Shown here piece by piece: positions 9,033 through 17,450 of a stretch of DNA of 64,000 nucleotides (positions are counted from its first letter, which is position 1; every line of letters begins with the position of its first letter). A program made the position numbers and the translations under genes. The notes under the pieces are model-generated. The model did not search any database. It worked only from the letters and a program-made list of their open reading frames with translations, and had not been told where the DNA came from. The stretch is from Anaerolineaceae bacterium (lineage in GTDB: Bacteria; Chloroflexota; Anaerolineae; Aggregatilineales; Phototrophicaceae), in the NCBI GenBank assembly GCA_002702065.1, contig NZXX01000001.1:1240001-1304000 (forward strand). Reading direction: 5' to 3'.

Positions 9033-9512
9033 ATGTCCACAACTGTGCCGCCCAAAGGGCATAAGATTTTTGAACACCGGTCGATCATCGCGACCACGAT
9101 GGCCGCTATGCTGGCTTTTCATGAAGACCCCAAGGCCCTCGCGCGGCTGACCCCACCGCCACCGCTGATGTTCATGCAGGTGCTGCGTGATGACCGAACA
9201 TCCCTGACTGCCGGTGAACTCGAATTCAGATTGTGGTTTGGTCCGCTGCCCGTGCGCTGGCTGGCACGCCATGAACCAGGGCCGACTGATACATCCTTTG
9301 TGGACCGTATGCTGGCTGGCCCCATGGCATACTGGGAACACCAACACATCTTTCGAGAGGTTGAGGGCGGGATAGAGCTGACCGATCGTATCACCCTGGC
9401 GCACAAAACTGGCGCTGCGGGTTTGCTGTCACGCCTCATCTTCGACGGTCTGCCGCTGCGCCTGTTGTTTGTTTACCGCCATTTGCGAACCCGCCTCGCC
9501 TTGCGCCAATAA
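9033..9512 (+). CDS. SRPBCC-family ligand-binding protein
   Basis: 159 residues from the ATG at 9033 (a GTG at 9024 in frame is an alternative; AGGGA at 9016-9020 fits neither perfectly). The pattern FEHRSIIATTMAAMLAFHEDPKALARLTPPP, then a beta-rich middle with WLARHEPGPTDTSFVDRMLAGPMAYWEHQHIF and TDRITL, is that of SRPBCC/START-like proteins with a hydrophobic cavity. Genes of this kind often sit beside photolyase and carotenoid genes in light-responsive clusters, as here. Possible roles are lipid or pigment-precursor binding; no catalytic residues can be named. Confidence 0.7.
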   Translation: MSTTVPPKGHKIFEHRSIIATTMAAMLAFHEDPKALARLTPPPPLMFMQVLRDDRTSLTAGELEFRLWFGPLPVRWLARHEPGPTDTSFVDRMLAGPMAYWEHQHIFREVEGGIELTDRITLAHKTGAAGLLSRLIFDGLPLRLLFVYRHLRTRLALRQ

Positions 9513-9540
9513 TTAACCACTTCACTGTTTTTAAGCGCCA

Positions 9541-9566
9541 GTTCATATTCGCCTGATAGGTTCATA
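9541..9566 (+). repeat. Direct repeat GTTCATA upstream of the carotenoid desaturase gene
   Basis: GTTCATA occurs at 9541-9547 and again at 9560-9566, 19 bases apart (near two helical turns), about 40 bp before the desaturase ATG. It could be a tandem regulator site, but it is short and may be chance. Confidence 0.25.
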
Positions 9567-9606
9567 ACGTTTAGAAGTTTCTGAACGTCGGGGGACATAA
9601 CAGGGG

Positions 9607-11151
9607 ATGGGGACGAACAATTCGTCACGTGTGGTGGTCATTGGGGCCGGCATCGGTGGCCTGACAACGGCGGCATTGCTGGCACAGGCGGGCTATCAGG
9701 TAACTGTGCTGGAAGCTGGCACGTACGCCGGGGGTTCTGCCGGGACCTTCTTGCATCAGGGGTACCGGTTTGACGCCGGGGCAACGGTTGCTGGTGGCTT
9801 TCATACCAATGGCCCGCACGCGCTCATCGGCCAGATGCTGGACCTGGAATGGCCGGTACGCCAGCACGACCCTGCATGGGTGGTTCATCTGCCGGAACAA
9901 CAAATCGCTCTGACGCAGAATAATGAAGAGGTGCTGGCAGCTTTCCCGGACGCGCCTGACTTCTGGCAGCAGCAGCACAGGTTAGCCGAATTGGGTTGGA
10001 AGCTCGCGGCTGCCGGTATGCCCTGGCCACCCGGTGACGCTGCCGAGTTCAGCCAGCTTATCCGTGTCGGCTTGTCTCACTTTCCGGAGGATTTGCGGGT
10101 TATCCCCTATGCTTTCCAGACCGTTGCCGACTGGGCCAAACGATCTGGCCTGCATGAGCACCGCAATTTTCGACGCTTCCTCGATGCACAACTGCTCATT
10201 TCGGCACAGACCACCAGTGATCGTGTCAATGCGTTGTGGGGCGCGACCGCGCTCGATCTGGCGCGGCAGGGGGTTTATCACGTCGCAGGCGGGATGGGTG
10301 GACTTGCCGATGTACTGGTCGACAAGATTCACAGCCTCGGCGGGCAAGTTATCTATCGACAACGAGTCACCGGTATTGACGTTGAAGCTGGACAGGTCAC
10401 CGGTGTGCGGGTACGCAAAGGACGACGCAGCCCGGTTGAACAGCGCCTGCCAGCGGATTTTGTGATTGCCAATCTGACTCCGTGGTCGCTCGATCAACTT
10501 CTGGGTGATGACAGTCCAACACGTCTCCAACGCGAAGTCGCACACTTGCAACCGGGGTGGGGTGCTTTTGTGCTGCATGTGGGGGTGCGTGCGGGTCAGC
10601 TGCCCAAACTCACGGCAGATCATCACCAGATGATTGCGCATCTGGACGGTCCGCTTGGCGAGGGCAACAGCGTGTTCATGTCATTGTCGCCAGCGTGGGA
10701 CACGTCGCGTGCGCCGGACGGCCATCGCGCGGTGACGATTACCACGCATACCCGAACCCAGCCATGGTGGGACGCAATCGCACAAGACTCGTCTGTCTAT
10801 GAAGCGCGGAAGGCTGAATATACCGCGCTGCTGCTGGACAATATCGAACGGGCGATACCGGGGTTTGCCCGGAGTATTGATTTACTGCTGTCTGGTTCGC
10901 CGGTGACCTATCAGTTCTATACCGGACGTTACCAGGGAATGGTCGGTGGATTTCCCATTACTTCGTTATTTCGTGTGCGGGGGCCTCGGACGGGCATCTC
11001 TAATCTGCGGCTGGTTGGCGATTCGATTTTTCCCGGTCAGTCGACAGCAGGGGTGACTCTTGGGGCGATACGCGTGGCAGCCGGTGTTCAACGACATCTG
11101 CCGCTGCGTACCGCACAGACTTATTCGTTTAGGGAGGCGACCCGATCATGA
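9607..11151 (+). CDS. Carotenoid desaturase/isomerase-type FAD oxidoreductase (CrtI/CrtD/CrtH family)
   Basis: 514 residues. The N terminus has the FAD/NAD dinucleotide fold (VVVIGAGIGGLTTAALLA, then VTVLEAG and GGSAGTF). The C terminus has the family's substrate-binding end (LRLVGDSIFPGQSTAGVTLG). These enzymes dehydrogenate or isomerise phytoene-derived carotenoids. The C-terminal form GDSIFPGQSTAGV is nearer CrtD/CrtH proteins than classical CrtI, so the exact step is open. With crtB and the cyclase in the same block it most likely supplies the desaturation steps. The ATG follows CAGGGG. The stop overlaps the photolyase start (ATGA), so the two are translationally coupled. Confidence 0.85.
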   Translation: MGTNNSSRVVVIGAGIGGLTTAALLAQAGYQVTVLEAGTYAGGSAGTFLHQGYRFDAGATVAGGFHTNGPHALIGQMLDLEWPVRQHDPAWVVHLPEQQIALTQNNEEVLAAFPDAPDFWQQQHRLAELGWKLAAAGMPWPPGDAAEFSQLIRVGLSHFPEDLRVIPYAFQTVADWAKRSGLHEHRNFRRFLDAQLLISAQTTSDRVNALWGATALDLARQGVYHVAGGMGGLADVLVDKIHSLGGQVIYRQRVTGIDVEAGQVTGVRVRKGRRSPVEQRLPADFVIANLTPWSLDQLLGDDSPTRLQREVAHLQPGWGAFVLHVGVRAGQLPKLTADHHQMIAHLDGPLGEGNSVFMSLSPAWDTSRAPDGHRAVTITTHTRTQPWWDAIAQDSSVYEARKAEYTALLLDNIERAIPGFARSIDLLLSGSPVTYQFYTGRYQGMVGGFPITSLFRVRGPRTGISNLRLVGDSIFPGQSTAGVTLGAIRVAAGVQRHLPLRTAQTYSFREATRS

Positions 11152-12545
11152 CTGAAGCACCGGTTATTCATTGGTTTCGGCGCGACCTGCGCCTGAGTGA
11201 TAACACCGGCCTGCAAGCGGCGCTGGATTCTAGCGCGCCAGTGGTGCCCTTATTCATTGTGGACCCTGCGCTGGTGGCCAGCTCACGCGTTGGTGCATCA
11301 AGGATGTCATTTCTGATCGAGGGATTACACGCGCTGGATGAGGCGTTGCAGGCACATGGCACACGGCTGATGATCCGGCAGGGTGAACCGGCTGCCGTTC
11401 TGCGGCAAGTGATTGAAACAACTGAGGCGCGGGCTGTTTACTTTAATCGTGATTATACCCCATTTGCCTGCCGCCGCGACGATGAACTGAAAGATTTACT
11501 CGAAATTGATGTTCACGCTTTTGACGATGTTGTTCTGCTGCCCCCTGGCACGGTGATGAAGGCGGACGGTGATCCGTACGTGGTTTATTCCCCCTTCATG
11601 CGCCAGTGGAAATCAATCGCAAAACTCGGCATTGTCGAAGGTCAGCGCGGGCAATTCTACGAGGTGGGTGCGCCCGCGTGGTGGCCGGAAACCACCTGGG
11701 ACGGGCCTTTGCCGCCGGTCAGTGAAGATGCAGCCCAGCAGCGTTTGCGGACTTTTATGGAGGGTCCGGTGCTGTCTTATCAGGACAAACGTAACCTGCT
11801 GAGTGCGGATCCTTTCCAGGACTTCGATACCTCGTGTTTGTCGCCTTATCTGCGGCTTGGGTTGCTATCGCCCCGGCAGGCGTACTGGGCGGCGCGTGAT
11901 GCCTACGAACTATCCAACGAGAACGTAGAACGCCGCTCGATTGAGACCTGGATCAATGAACTGATCTGGCGTGAATTTTATATCCACATCATGGCGCATT
12001 TCCCGCATGTTGATCGTTATAGCTTTCGTCGTCAGTATGACACACTGCAGTGGCGAGATGCCCCGGATGAATTCAAAGCCTGGCAGGAAGGGCAAACCGG
12101 CTATCCGGTGGTGGATGCGGCCATGCGCCAGCTAAAGACGATTGGCTGGCTGCCCAATCGCGCGCGCATGATCGTGGCCAGTTTTTTGACCAAGGATTTG
12201 CTGATTGACTGGCGTGAGGGAGAACGTCATTTCATGCAGTGGCTGATTGATGGTGACCCGGCGGCCAACAATGGCGGCTGGCAGTGGACCGCAGGCACAG
12301 GGACCGATGCCCAGCCGTACTTTCGCATTTTTAACCCGGTTACTCAGTCGGCCAAATTCGACCCCTCTGGCGCCTATATCCGGCGCTGGGTGCCGGAGTT
12401 GGGTGACCTGCCAGACCGATACATTCACCGCCCCTGGAAGATGGATACACCACCATCCAGCTATCCGCCACCCATTGTCGATCATGGCGAAGCGCGCGAA
12501 CGGACGCTGGCCGCCTATAAAGCGGTTGAACCAGCAAAGGATTAA
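11148..12545 (+). CDS. phrB: Deoxyribodipyrimidine photolyase (class I CPD type)
   Basis: 465 residues, the usual class I length. The N-terminal antenna domain begins VIHWFRRDLRLSDNTGL. The FAD-binding C-terminal domain has WREFYIHIMAHFP, the NNGGWQWTAGTGTDAQPYFR region and the IFNPVTQSAKFDPSG end. The enzyme uses blue/near-UV light to split cyclobutane pyrimidine dimers. It overlaps the desaturase gene by 4 bp, linking light repair to carotenoid synthesis; such linkage is common in bacteria with light-induced (LitR/CarH-type) regulons, although no such regulator is in the window. Confidence 0.92.
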   Translation: MTEAPVIHWFRRDLRLSDNTGLQAALDSSAPVVPLFIVDPALVASSRVGASRMSFLIEGLHALDEALQAHGTRLMIRQGEPAAVLRQVIETTEARAVYFNRDYTPFACRRDDELKDLLEIDVHAFDDVVLLPPGTVMKADGDPYVVYSPFMRQWKSIAKLGIVEGQRGQFYEVGAPAWWPETTWDGPLPPVSEDAAQQRLRTFMEGPVLSYQDKRNLLSADPFQDFDTSCLSPYLRLGLLSPRQAYWAARDAYELSNENVERRSIETWINELIWREFYIHIMAHFPHVDRYSFRRQYDTLQWRDAPDEFKAWQEGQTGYPVVDAAMRQLKTIGWLPNRARMIVASFLTKDLLIDWREGERHFMQWLIDGDPAANNGGWQWTAGTGTDAQPYFRIFNPVTQSAKFDPSGAYIRRWVPELGDLPDRYIHRPWKMDTPPSSYPPPIVDHGEARERTLAAYKAVEPAKD

Positions 12546-12551
12546 GCATAA

Positions 12552-12698
12552 ATCGGGGTACGACCGGGCGCAGTAGCAACTCCCTTCTGGAATCAGGTGC
12601 CTGTCAAGCTTCCTGATGACGCACGCCAACCGGATGATGTGGCGACAGCGATCCTCGATGTGGTTGCGTCAGATGGGAACCGTACGGTCGATTTATAG
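12552..12698 (+). pseudogene. 3' remnant of a short-chain dehydrogenase/reductase gene
   Basis: In the gap after the photolyase an open stretch of 48 codons, with no start codon fitting a gene, translates to a segment with VRPGAVATPFWNQVP, DDARQPDDVATAIL and VASDGNRTVDL before a TAG. This is the C-terminal pattern of classical SDR proteins (PGxVxTxFW, then PxDVAxAIL, then a final TVD). The Rossmann fold and the YxxxK active site are missing, so only the tail survives. SDR genes are frequent neighbours of photolyase and crt genes elsewhere, so an ancestral SDR lost by deletion is likely. Confidence 0.6.
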
Positions 12699-12833
12699 CA
12701 TGGCATCATCAGAAGCGATCATCGCTTATTATGCCCTAATGTCGTTCTGTACCCTCGTTCATATGTGCTTCTTATACTCTCCACCATAGCAGGCAGTGAT
12801 GCCCGCAACAACATAAGCTGGGGGAACAGCTTT

Positions 12834-13784
12834 ATGACCATTCAACTTCATACCTGGGAGAACCGGTTGGTTGCCTGGGCCTATGAGGCGTTGGAAAGTT
12901 CCATGCCTCATCCTGCCCTGATGGCACATGATGGGTCACTGGAATCGGCCTATCGGTATTGTGCCGATCTCACGCGACATCACAGCCGGACGTTTTACCT
13001 GACATCCGGCCTGCTGCCACCGGAAAAACGCCGGGCGGTTCGTGCATTATACGCATTCTGCCGCATCACTGATGACATCGTGGACAAAAACAACTCCGCT
13101 GCCCTGGCGCGCGTTCAACTTGAGAACTGGCAGCAAGCGGTGATGGTTTCGCACCCCCCCGCCGGGATGCCGGTTGCGCTGGCCTGGGCAGATACCGTTC
13201 ATCGCTATCACATTCCGCGTGGGTACGTTACGCAGTTGATCGAGGGTGTGGCGCGTGATCTTGATCAGCAGCGCTATGCGACCTTTGCCGATCTGGCGGA
13301 ATATTCTTATGGGGTGGCGTCGACGGTTGGGTTGATGGCGATGCACATCATCGGCTTCAAGAGTGATGTGGCGCTGCCGCAGGCCGTCAAACTGGGGGTC
13401 GCGCTGCAAATGACCAACATTCTGCGCGACGTGGCGGAGGACTGGCGCAATGGCCGGGTTTACCTGCCACAGGATGAACTGGCCGCCTTTGATTTAACGG
13501 AACAAAATATCGCTGAAGGGGTGGTTGACGACCGGTGGCGGGCGTTCATGGCGTTTCAGATCGAGCGCAACCGCGCCCTGTATGCCGAATCGTATGATGG
13601 CATTCGCTTTCTGGACCCCGATGGCCGATTTGCAATTGCGGGTGCGGCAGACTTATATTCTGCCATACTGGATGAGATAGAAGCGGCTGACTACGATGTC
13701 TTCAGTCAGCGCGCATCGGTGGGCACGAGTGGCAAACTGGTGCGGCTGCCCGGCATCTGGTGGCGTTCGCAGCATTTGGCATGA
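12834..13784 (+). CDS. crtB: Phytoene (squalene/phytoene) synthase
   Basis: 316 residues from ATG 12834, after GGGGGAACAG; an in-frame start at 12765 would add 23 residues not like the family. Both Asp-rich prenyl-diphosphate motifs are present: RITDDIVDKN and NILRDVAEDWRNGRVYLPQDEL. SRTFYLTSGLLPPEKRRAVRALYAFCR is the conserved N-terminal helix pair. The enzyme joins two geranylgeranyl diphosphates to phytoene. A related squalene synthase role is less likely given the desaturase and cyclase beside it. The stop is 7 bp before the next gene. Confidence 0.9.
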   Translation: MTIQLHTWENRLVAWAYEALESSMPHPALMAHDGSLESAYRYCADLTRHHSRTFYLTSGLLPPEKRRAVRALYAFCRITDDIVDKNNSAALARVQLENWQQAVMVSHPPAGMPVALAWADTVHRYHIPRGYVTQLIEGVARDLDQQRYATFADLAEYSYGVASTVGLMAMHIIGFKSDVALPQAVKLGVALQMTNILRDVAEDWRNGRVYLPQDELAAFDLTEQNIAEGVVDDRWRAFMAFQIERNRALYAESYDGIRFLDPDGRFAIAGAADLYSAILDEIEAADYDVFSQRASVGTSGKLVRLPGIWWRSQHLA

Positions 13785-13791
13785 GGGGTGC

Positions 13792-15306
13792 ATGTACGAA
13801 TACGATTTTCTGATCGTTGGCGGTGGATACGCGGCGCTGGTCTGTGCAGGGTATCTGGTCAAAGCGGGGTTTCGCGTTGGCGTTCTCGAACAGGCCGCGA
13901 CTGTTGGTCAGCCGGACGAGATGGATTCACACGGGGGTGGCTCAGCCCATAATCTGATCCAGCATACGTCCGTCATGCATGATCTGGAACTGACGCGCTA
14001 CGGGCTGGAGTACGTGGACCTTGATCCGCTGTTTTTCGCGCCATTCCCCGATGGCAGCCATGTATTCATCTGGAAAGACCTTGACCGCACCTGCGACAGC
14101 ATTACTCAAGTCTCGCCGCAGGATGCGCAGGCTTATCGTCGTTTTGTCCAACGCTGGCAGTCGTTTGCCGCCAAACTCAGTCAATCATTCGTGGCCCCAC
14201 CTTCACCGTATGAGCTGGGGCAGTATTTGCTGACCACCAGCGCCAACGATCGGCTCCAATGGTTGAGCAAGATGCCGGCCATGATGCGCAGTTATGGTTC
14301 GGTGCTGCGCGAGACATTCAGCAGCCCGCAAATACAGGCGTTGATCGGCGGGGTGGTCGCACAATCTAGCGTGCCACCGAGCGCACCCATGACCGCGTCG
14401 CTCGCTTTATCCTATCCCATGCTTCATGAGCATGGCCTGAAACTTCCTCAAGGCGGTTTCGGCATGATGAAGCAGGCATTGGTGCGCATGATCGAGGACT
14501 ACGGCGGGCATATCCACACGAATAGTTCCGTGCGTAGTATTCTGACGCGGGACAAGGGTGTGGTTGGTGTGGAAACCAGCGAAGGTACTCGCCTGAGTGC
14601 GCGCGCCGTCGTTGCCAGTGCGCATGCCCCAAACACCCTTTCCCTGTTGGATGTTGCAATTCTGGCAACGCCCCGACCACGTTTGCCTCACTCAGCAACC
14701 GCGCGTGGCAGCGGGGTGTTGGTCCACTATACGATGGACGAACTGCCGGATTACACCGTACTGCCGTCACCGGCTGATGGTTCGCCCGGACCACAGCATA
14801 AGGCGCCGCAATTGATATGTCCTCCGCTGGACCATCTGGACGGGGCATATGCTGATTCTGCCAATGGGCGGTCTACACCGGAACTGGGGCTGACCGTGAT
14901 GCCCTACTCAACCGGTGAGTCTTCAGTGGCGGCTGATGGTAAGCACACAATGGCGCTGTGGGGTCAGCAGAACTCGCATCAGCATTCGCCCGGCGCCGGC
15001 GAAATGGCTGTGCAGATGCTGGCTGTGCTGGGTCAGTATGCGCCTAATGTGAAGCATGCGGTCATCGACAAGGTTTTTGACGCACCAACGGATCAAGACG
15101 CGATGGTCGGTTTGCAGCATGACAGCATGACGCCCCTGGATAGGCTGGTGGATCAAGTGCTGATGCGGCGTCTGGCGCACAGTATGAACGGTATTCGCGG
15201 CCCTGTGGCGAACCTGTACCTGATTGGCGAGGGGACGATGCATGCAACCGGGCGCAATGCGGCATCCATAATCTTGCAGGATTTTTCGCGCCGTTACTGG
15301 CGCTGA
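13792..15306 (+). CDS. CrtO-like carotenoid oxidase/ketolase (phytoene-dehydrogenase superfamily)
   Basis: 504 residues from ATG 13792, four bases after AGGGG. The dinucleotide fold starts FLIVGGGYAALVCAGYL. The middle (LDPLFFAPFPDGSHVFIWKD, then ITQVSPQDAQAYRRFVQRW) and the C-terminal GEGTMHATGRNAASIIL follow the CrtO/PYROXD2 branch rather than CrtI. CrtO of Deinococcus and cyanobacteria adds keto groups to carotenoids, so a ketolase is the best guess. It is about 10 residues from identical length to CrtO proteins. It lies between crtB and the cyclase, in one operon. Confidence 0.72.
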   Translation: MYEYDFLIVGGGYAALVCAGYLVKAGFRVGVLEQAATVGQPDEMDSHGGGSAHNLIQHTSVMHDLELTRYGLEYVDLDPLFFAPFPDGSHVFIWKDLDRTCDSITQVSPQDAQAYRRFVQRWQSFAAKLSQSFVAPPSPYELGQYLLTTSANDRLQWLSKMPAMMRSYGSVLRETFSSPQIQALIGGVVAQSSVPPSAPMTASLALSYPMLHEHGLKLPQGGFGMMKQALVRMIEDYGGHIHTNSSVRSILTRDKGVVGVETSEGTRLSARAVVASAHAPNTLSLLDVAILATPRPRLPHSATARGSGVLVHYTMDELPDYTVLPSPADGSPGPQHKAPQLICPPLDHLDGAYADSANGRSTPELGLTVMPYSTGESSVAADGKHTMALWGQQNSHQHSPGAGEMAVQMLAVLGQYAPNVKHAVIDKVFDAPTDQDAMVGLQHDSMTPLDRLVDQVLMRRLAHSMNGIRGPVANLYLIGEGTMHATGRNAASIILQDFSRRYWR

Positions 15307-15321
15307 ACCGGAGTCTGAAGC

Positions 15322-16140
15322 ATGACCTATTTTGGTTTTCTGCTGCGTTTTGTGGTGCTGCCGATTGGCTTGCTGTTGATCTGGGCGCTGGTGAATGTGC
15401 GCCGGGGGCAGCCGGGAGCTGGCCTGCGCTGGGGGTGGCCGGTCGCAGCGGCGCTGTTCGGCCACAGCCTGATCGCGCTCGTGTATACCACACCCTGGGA
15501 TAATTATCTGGTGGCAACGGGTGTCTGGTGGTACGACATCAATCTGGTGACGGGCATCACGCTGGGGTGGGTGCCGATTGAGGAATACACATTCTTTGTG
15601 CTGCAACCGCTGCTGACAGGCCTGCTGCTGTGGAACCTGACGCAGCATCTACCCGCCAGCAATGAACCACTGAAAGCGTGGGTGCGCCCGGTGGTGCTTG
15701 GCGCCGTTGGGCTGGTGTGGCTGGCATCGGTTATCGTTCTGGCGCGTGGCTGGCAGCCGGGTACCTACCTGGGGCTGGAACTGGTGTGGGCGTTGCCCCC
15801 GGTGATGCTGCAACTGGCTTATGGCGCGGACATTCTCTGGCGTCATCGCCGGCTGGTGCTGCTGAATATCGGCCTGACGACGCTATTTCTGTCTTTTGCG
15901 GATTCGCTGGCGATTGGTTCCGGCACGTGGACGATTGATCCGGCGCAGTCGCTGGGGGTTTACCTGGCGGGTGTGCTGCCGGTTGAGGAACTGATTTTCT
16001 TTCTGCTGACCAATGTGCTGGTGAGTTTCGGGGTGACCTTGCTGCTGGTTCCCGAAAGCCGTGAGCGTGGCCTGTCGATCTGGCGGCGGCTGCGGGCAGG
16101 CGATGGTGGAAAAATGCGCAGCCCGGCCCGCGAAAGCTGA
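15322..16140 (+). CDS. Lycopene cyclase, fused CrtYc-CrtYd type
   Basis: 272 residues with seven to eight membrane segments. Two tandem lycopene-cyclase domains, each about 100 residues, carry the expected motifs: VPIEEYTFFVLQPLLTGLLLW in the first and LPVEELIFFLLTNVLVSFGV in the second. In actinobacteria and archaea these occur as two small proteins or as one fused protein; this is the fused form. It forms beta-ionone rings on lycopene (or closes other end groups). It follows the CrtO-like gene by 15 bp and ends the carotenoid operon. One- versus two-ended cyclisation cannot be told. Confidence 0.82.
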   Translation: MTYFGFLLRFVVLPIGLLLIWALVNVRRGQPGAGLRWGWPVAAALFGHSLIALVYTTPWDNYLVATGVWWYDINLVTGITLGWVPIEEYTFFVLQPLLTGLLLWNLTQHLPASNEPLKAWVRPVVLGAVGLVWLASVIVLARGWQPGTYLGLELVWALPPVMLQLAYGADILWRHRRLVLLNIGLTTLFLSFADSLAIGSGTWTIDPAQSLGVYLAGVLPVEELIFFLLTNVLVSFGVTLLLVPESRERGLSIWRRLRAGDGGKMRSPARES

Positions 16141-16145
16141 TTGGT

Positions 16146-16176
16146 TTGACAAGGTTCTAGCGTTGGTGCATATTCT
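16146..16176 (+). promoter_or_regulatory. Candidate promoter for the aminotransferase pair
   Basis: TTGACA (16146-16151) and TATTCT (16171-16176) are 19 bases apart, slightly wide. The start codon follows 30 bases later. Confidence 0.4.
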
Positions 16177-16205
16177 GCTGTAGAAACGATAATGTCACTG
16201 TGGCT

Positions 16206-17450
16206 ATGACAGAATGGAACAGCACCATGCAATGGGATCAGCGCTTTGCGGCTCGTACCGCGCAAATGAAACGCTCCACAATTCGTGAGATTCTTAAGCT
16301 GACGTCTCAGCCAGACGTCATTTCTTTTGCGGGTGGGCTGCCTGCGCCGGAATTTTTCCCGGTCGAGCGGGTCAAGCAAGCCGCTGATTTGGCCCTGTCG
16401 GAGCGTGGGCAGGCTGCTTTGCAGTACAGCACCACCGAGGGCATGCCCGAACTGCGCGAACTGATCGCAGAACGGCTCAGCAACGAGCATATTCAGGTTG
16501 ACCCGGATCAGGTGCTCATCACCACCGGGTCGCAGCAGGCATTGGACCTGATCGGGCGGGTGCTGATCGACAACGGCGATTTTGTCATTGCCGAAAATCC
16601 GACCTACCTCGGCATGATTATGGCATGGAAGCCCTATGGCCTGCGCTATACCCCTGTGCCCACGGATGCCGAAGGCATGGATGTCGACGCGCTCGAACCG
16701 CTGCTGCGCCAGAACCCCAAGCTGCTGTATGTCGTCCCGAATTTCCAGAACCCTGGCGGCAACACCCTGAGCCTCGAACGGCGCGAACGGCTGGTCGCTC
16801 TGCTGGCGCGTTATCAGGTGCCGCTGATTGAGGACAACCCGTATGGCGAGCTGTGTTATAGCGGCGAACCACAGCCTTCAATCCTGAGCCTGGATGCAAA
16901 AAATCTGGGGATCAACACGCCGGATGGTCATGTGATTTATGCGGGCACGTTGTCCAAAGTGCTGGCTCCCGGTTTGCGGATCGGCTTTCTGGTGGCGGCG
17001 GCGGCAGTAATCGACAAGCTGGTGCAGGCCAAACAGTCTGCTGACTTGCACACGAGTACGCTTGATCAATTCATTGCTTATGAAGTTGCCCGCGACGGTT
17101 TCCTCGACCAGCATGTTCAGCACCTGCGCGAGGTTTACCGCGAACGGCGCGATATTATGCTGGCGGCGATGGAACGTTATTTTCCGCCGGAAGTCACCTG
17201 GTCGAAGCCGGACGGGGGATTATTCCTGCTGGTGACAGCACCATCCCAGGTCGATACGACAACGCTGCTGGTGGAAGCGGTCAAGCGCAAAGTGGCCTTT
17301 GTGCCGGGTGCCGATTTCCATATTGATGGCAGCGGCCAGAACACATTCCGCCTGAACTTTTCCAACGCCGGGCCCCAGATGATCGAGGCCGGTATCCAGC
17401 GGCTGGGCCAGTTGCTGCATGATGCCGTTGCGCAGCCGGTGCACGGCTGA
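16206..17450 (+). CDS. PLP-dependent aminotransferase, LysN/2-aminoadipate-type (first of tandem pair)
   Basis: 414 residues from ATG 16206 (GTG at 16200 possible). Class I/II fold-type I aminotransferase: YSTTEGMPELRELIAERLS, TTGSQQALDLIGRVL, VVPNFQNPGGNTLSLERR, DNPYGELCY and the cofactor Lys in GTLSKVLAPGLRIGFLVA. The closest named groups use 2-aminoadipate, aromatic or branched-chain amino acids, so the substrate is not assigned. No MocR-type DNA-binding domain is attached. Its stop overlaps the start of a close paralogue. Confidence 0.82.
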   Translation: MTEWNSTMQWDQRFAARTAQMKRSTIREILKLTSQPDVISFAGGLPAPEFFPVERVKQAADLALSERGQAALQYSTTEGMPELRELIAERLSNEHIQVDPDQVLITTGSQQALDLIGRVLIDNGDFVIAENPTYLGMIMAWKPYGLRYTPVPTDAEGMDVDALEPLLRQNPKLLYVVPNFQNPGGNTLSLERRERLVALLARYQVPLIEDNPYGELCYSGEPQPSILSLDAKNLGINTPDGHVIYAGTLSKVLAPGLRIGFLVAAAAVIDKLVQAKQSADLHTSTLDQFIAYEVARDGFLDQHVQHLREVYRERRDIMLAAMERYFPPEVTWSKPDGGLFLLVTAPSQVDTTTLLVEAVKRKVAFVPGADFHIDGSGQNTFRLNFSNAGPQMIEAGIQRLGQLLHDAVAQPVHG

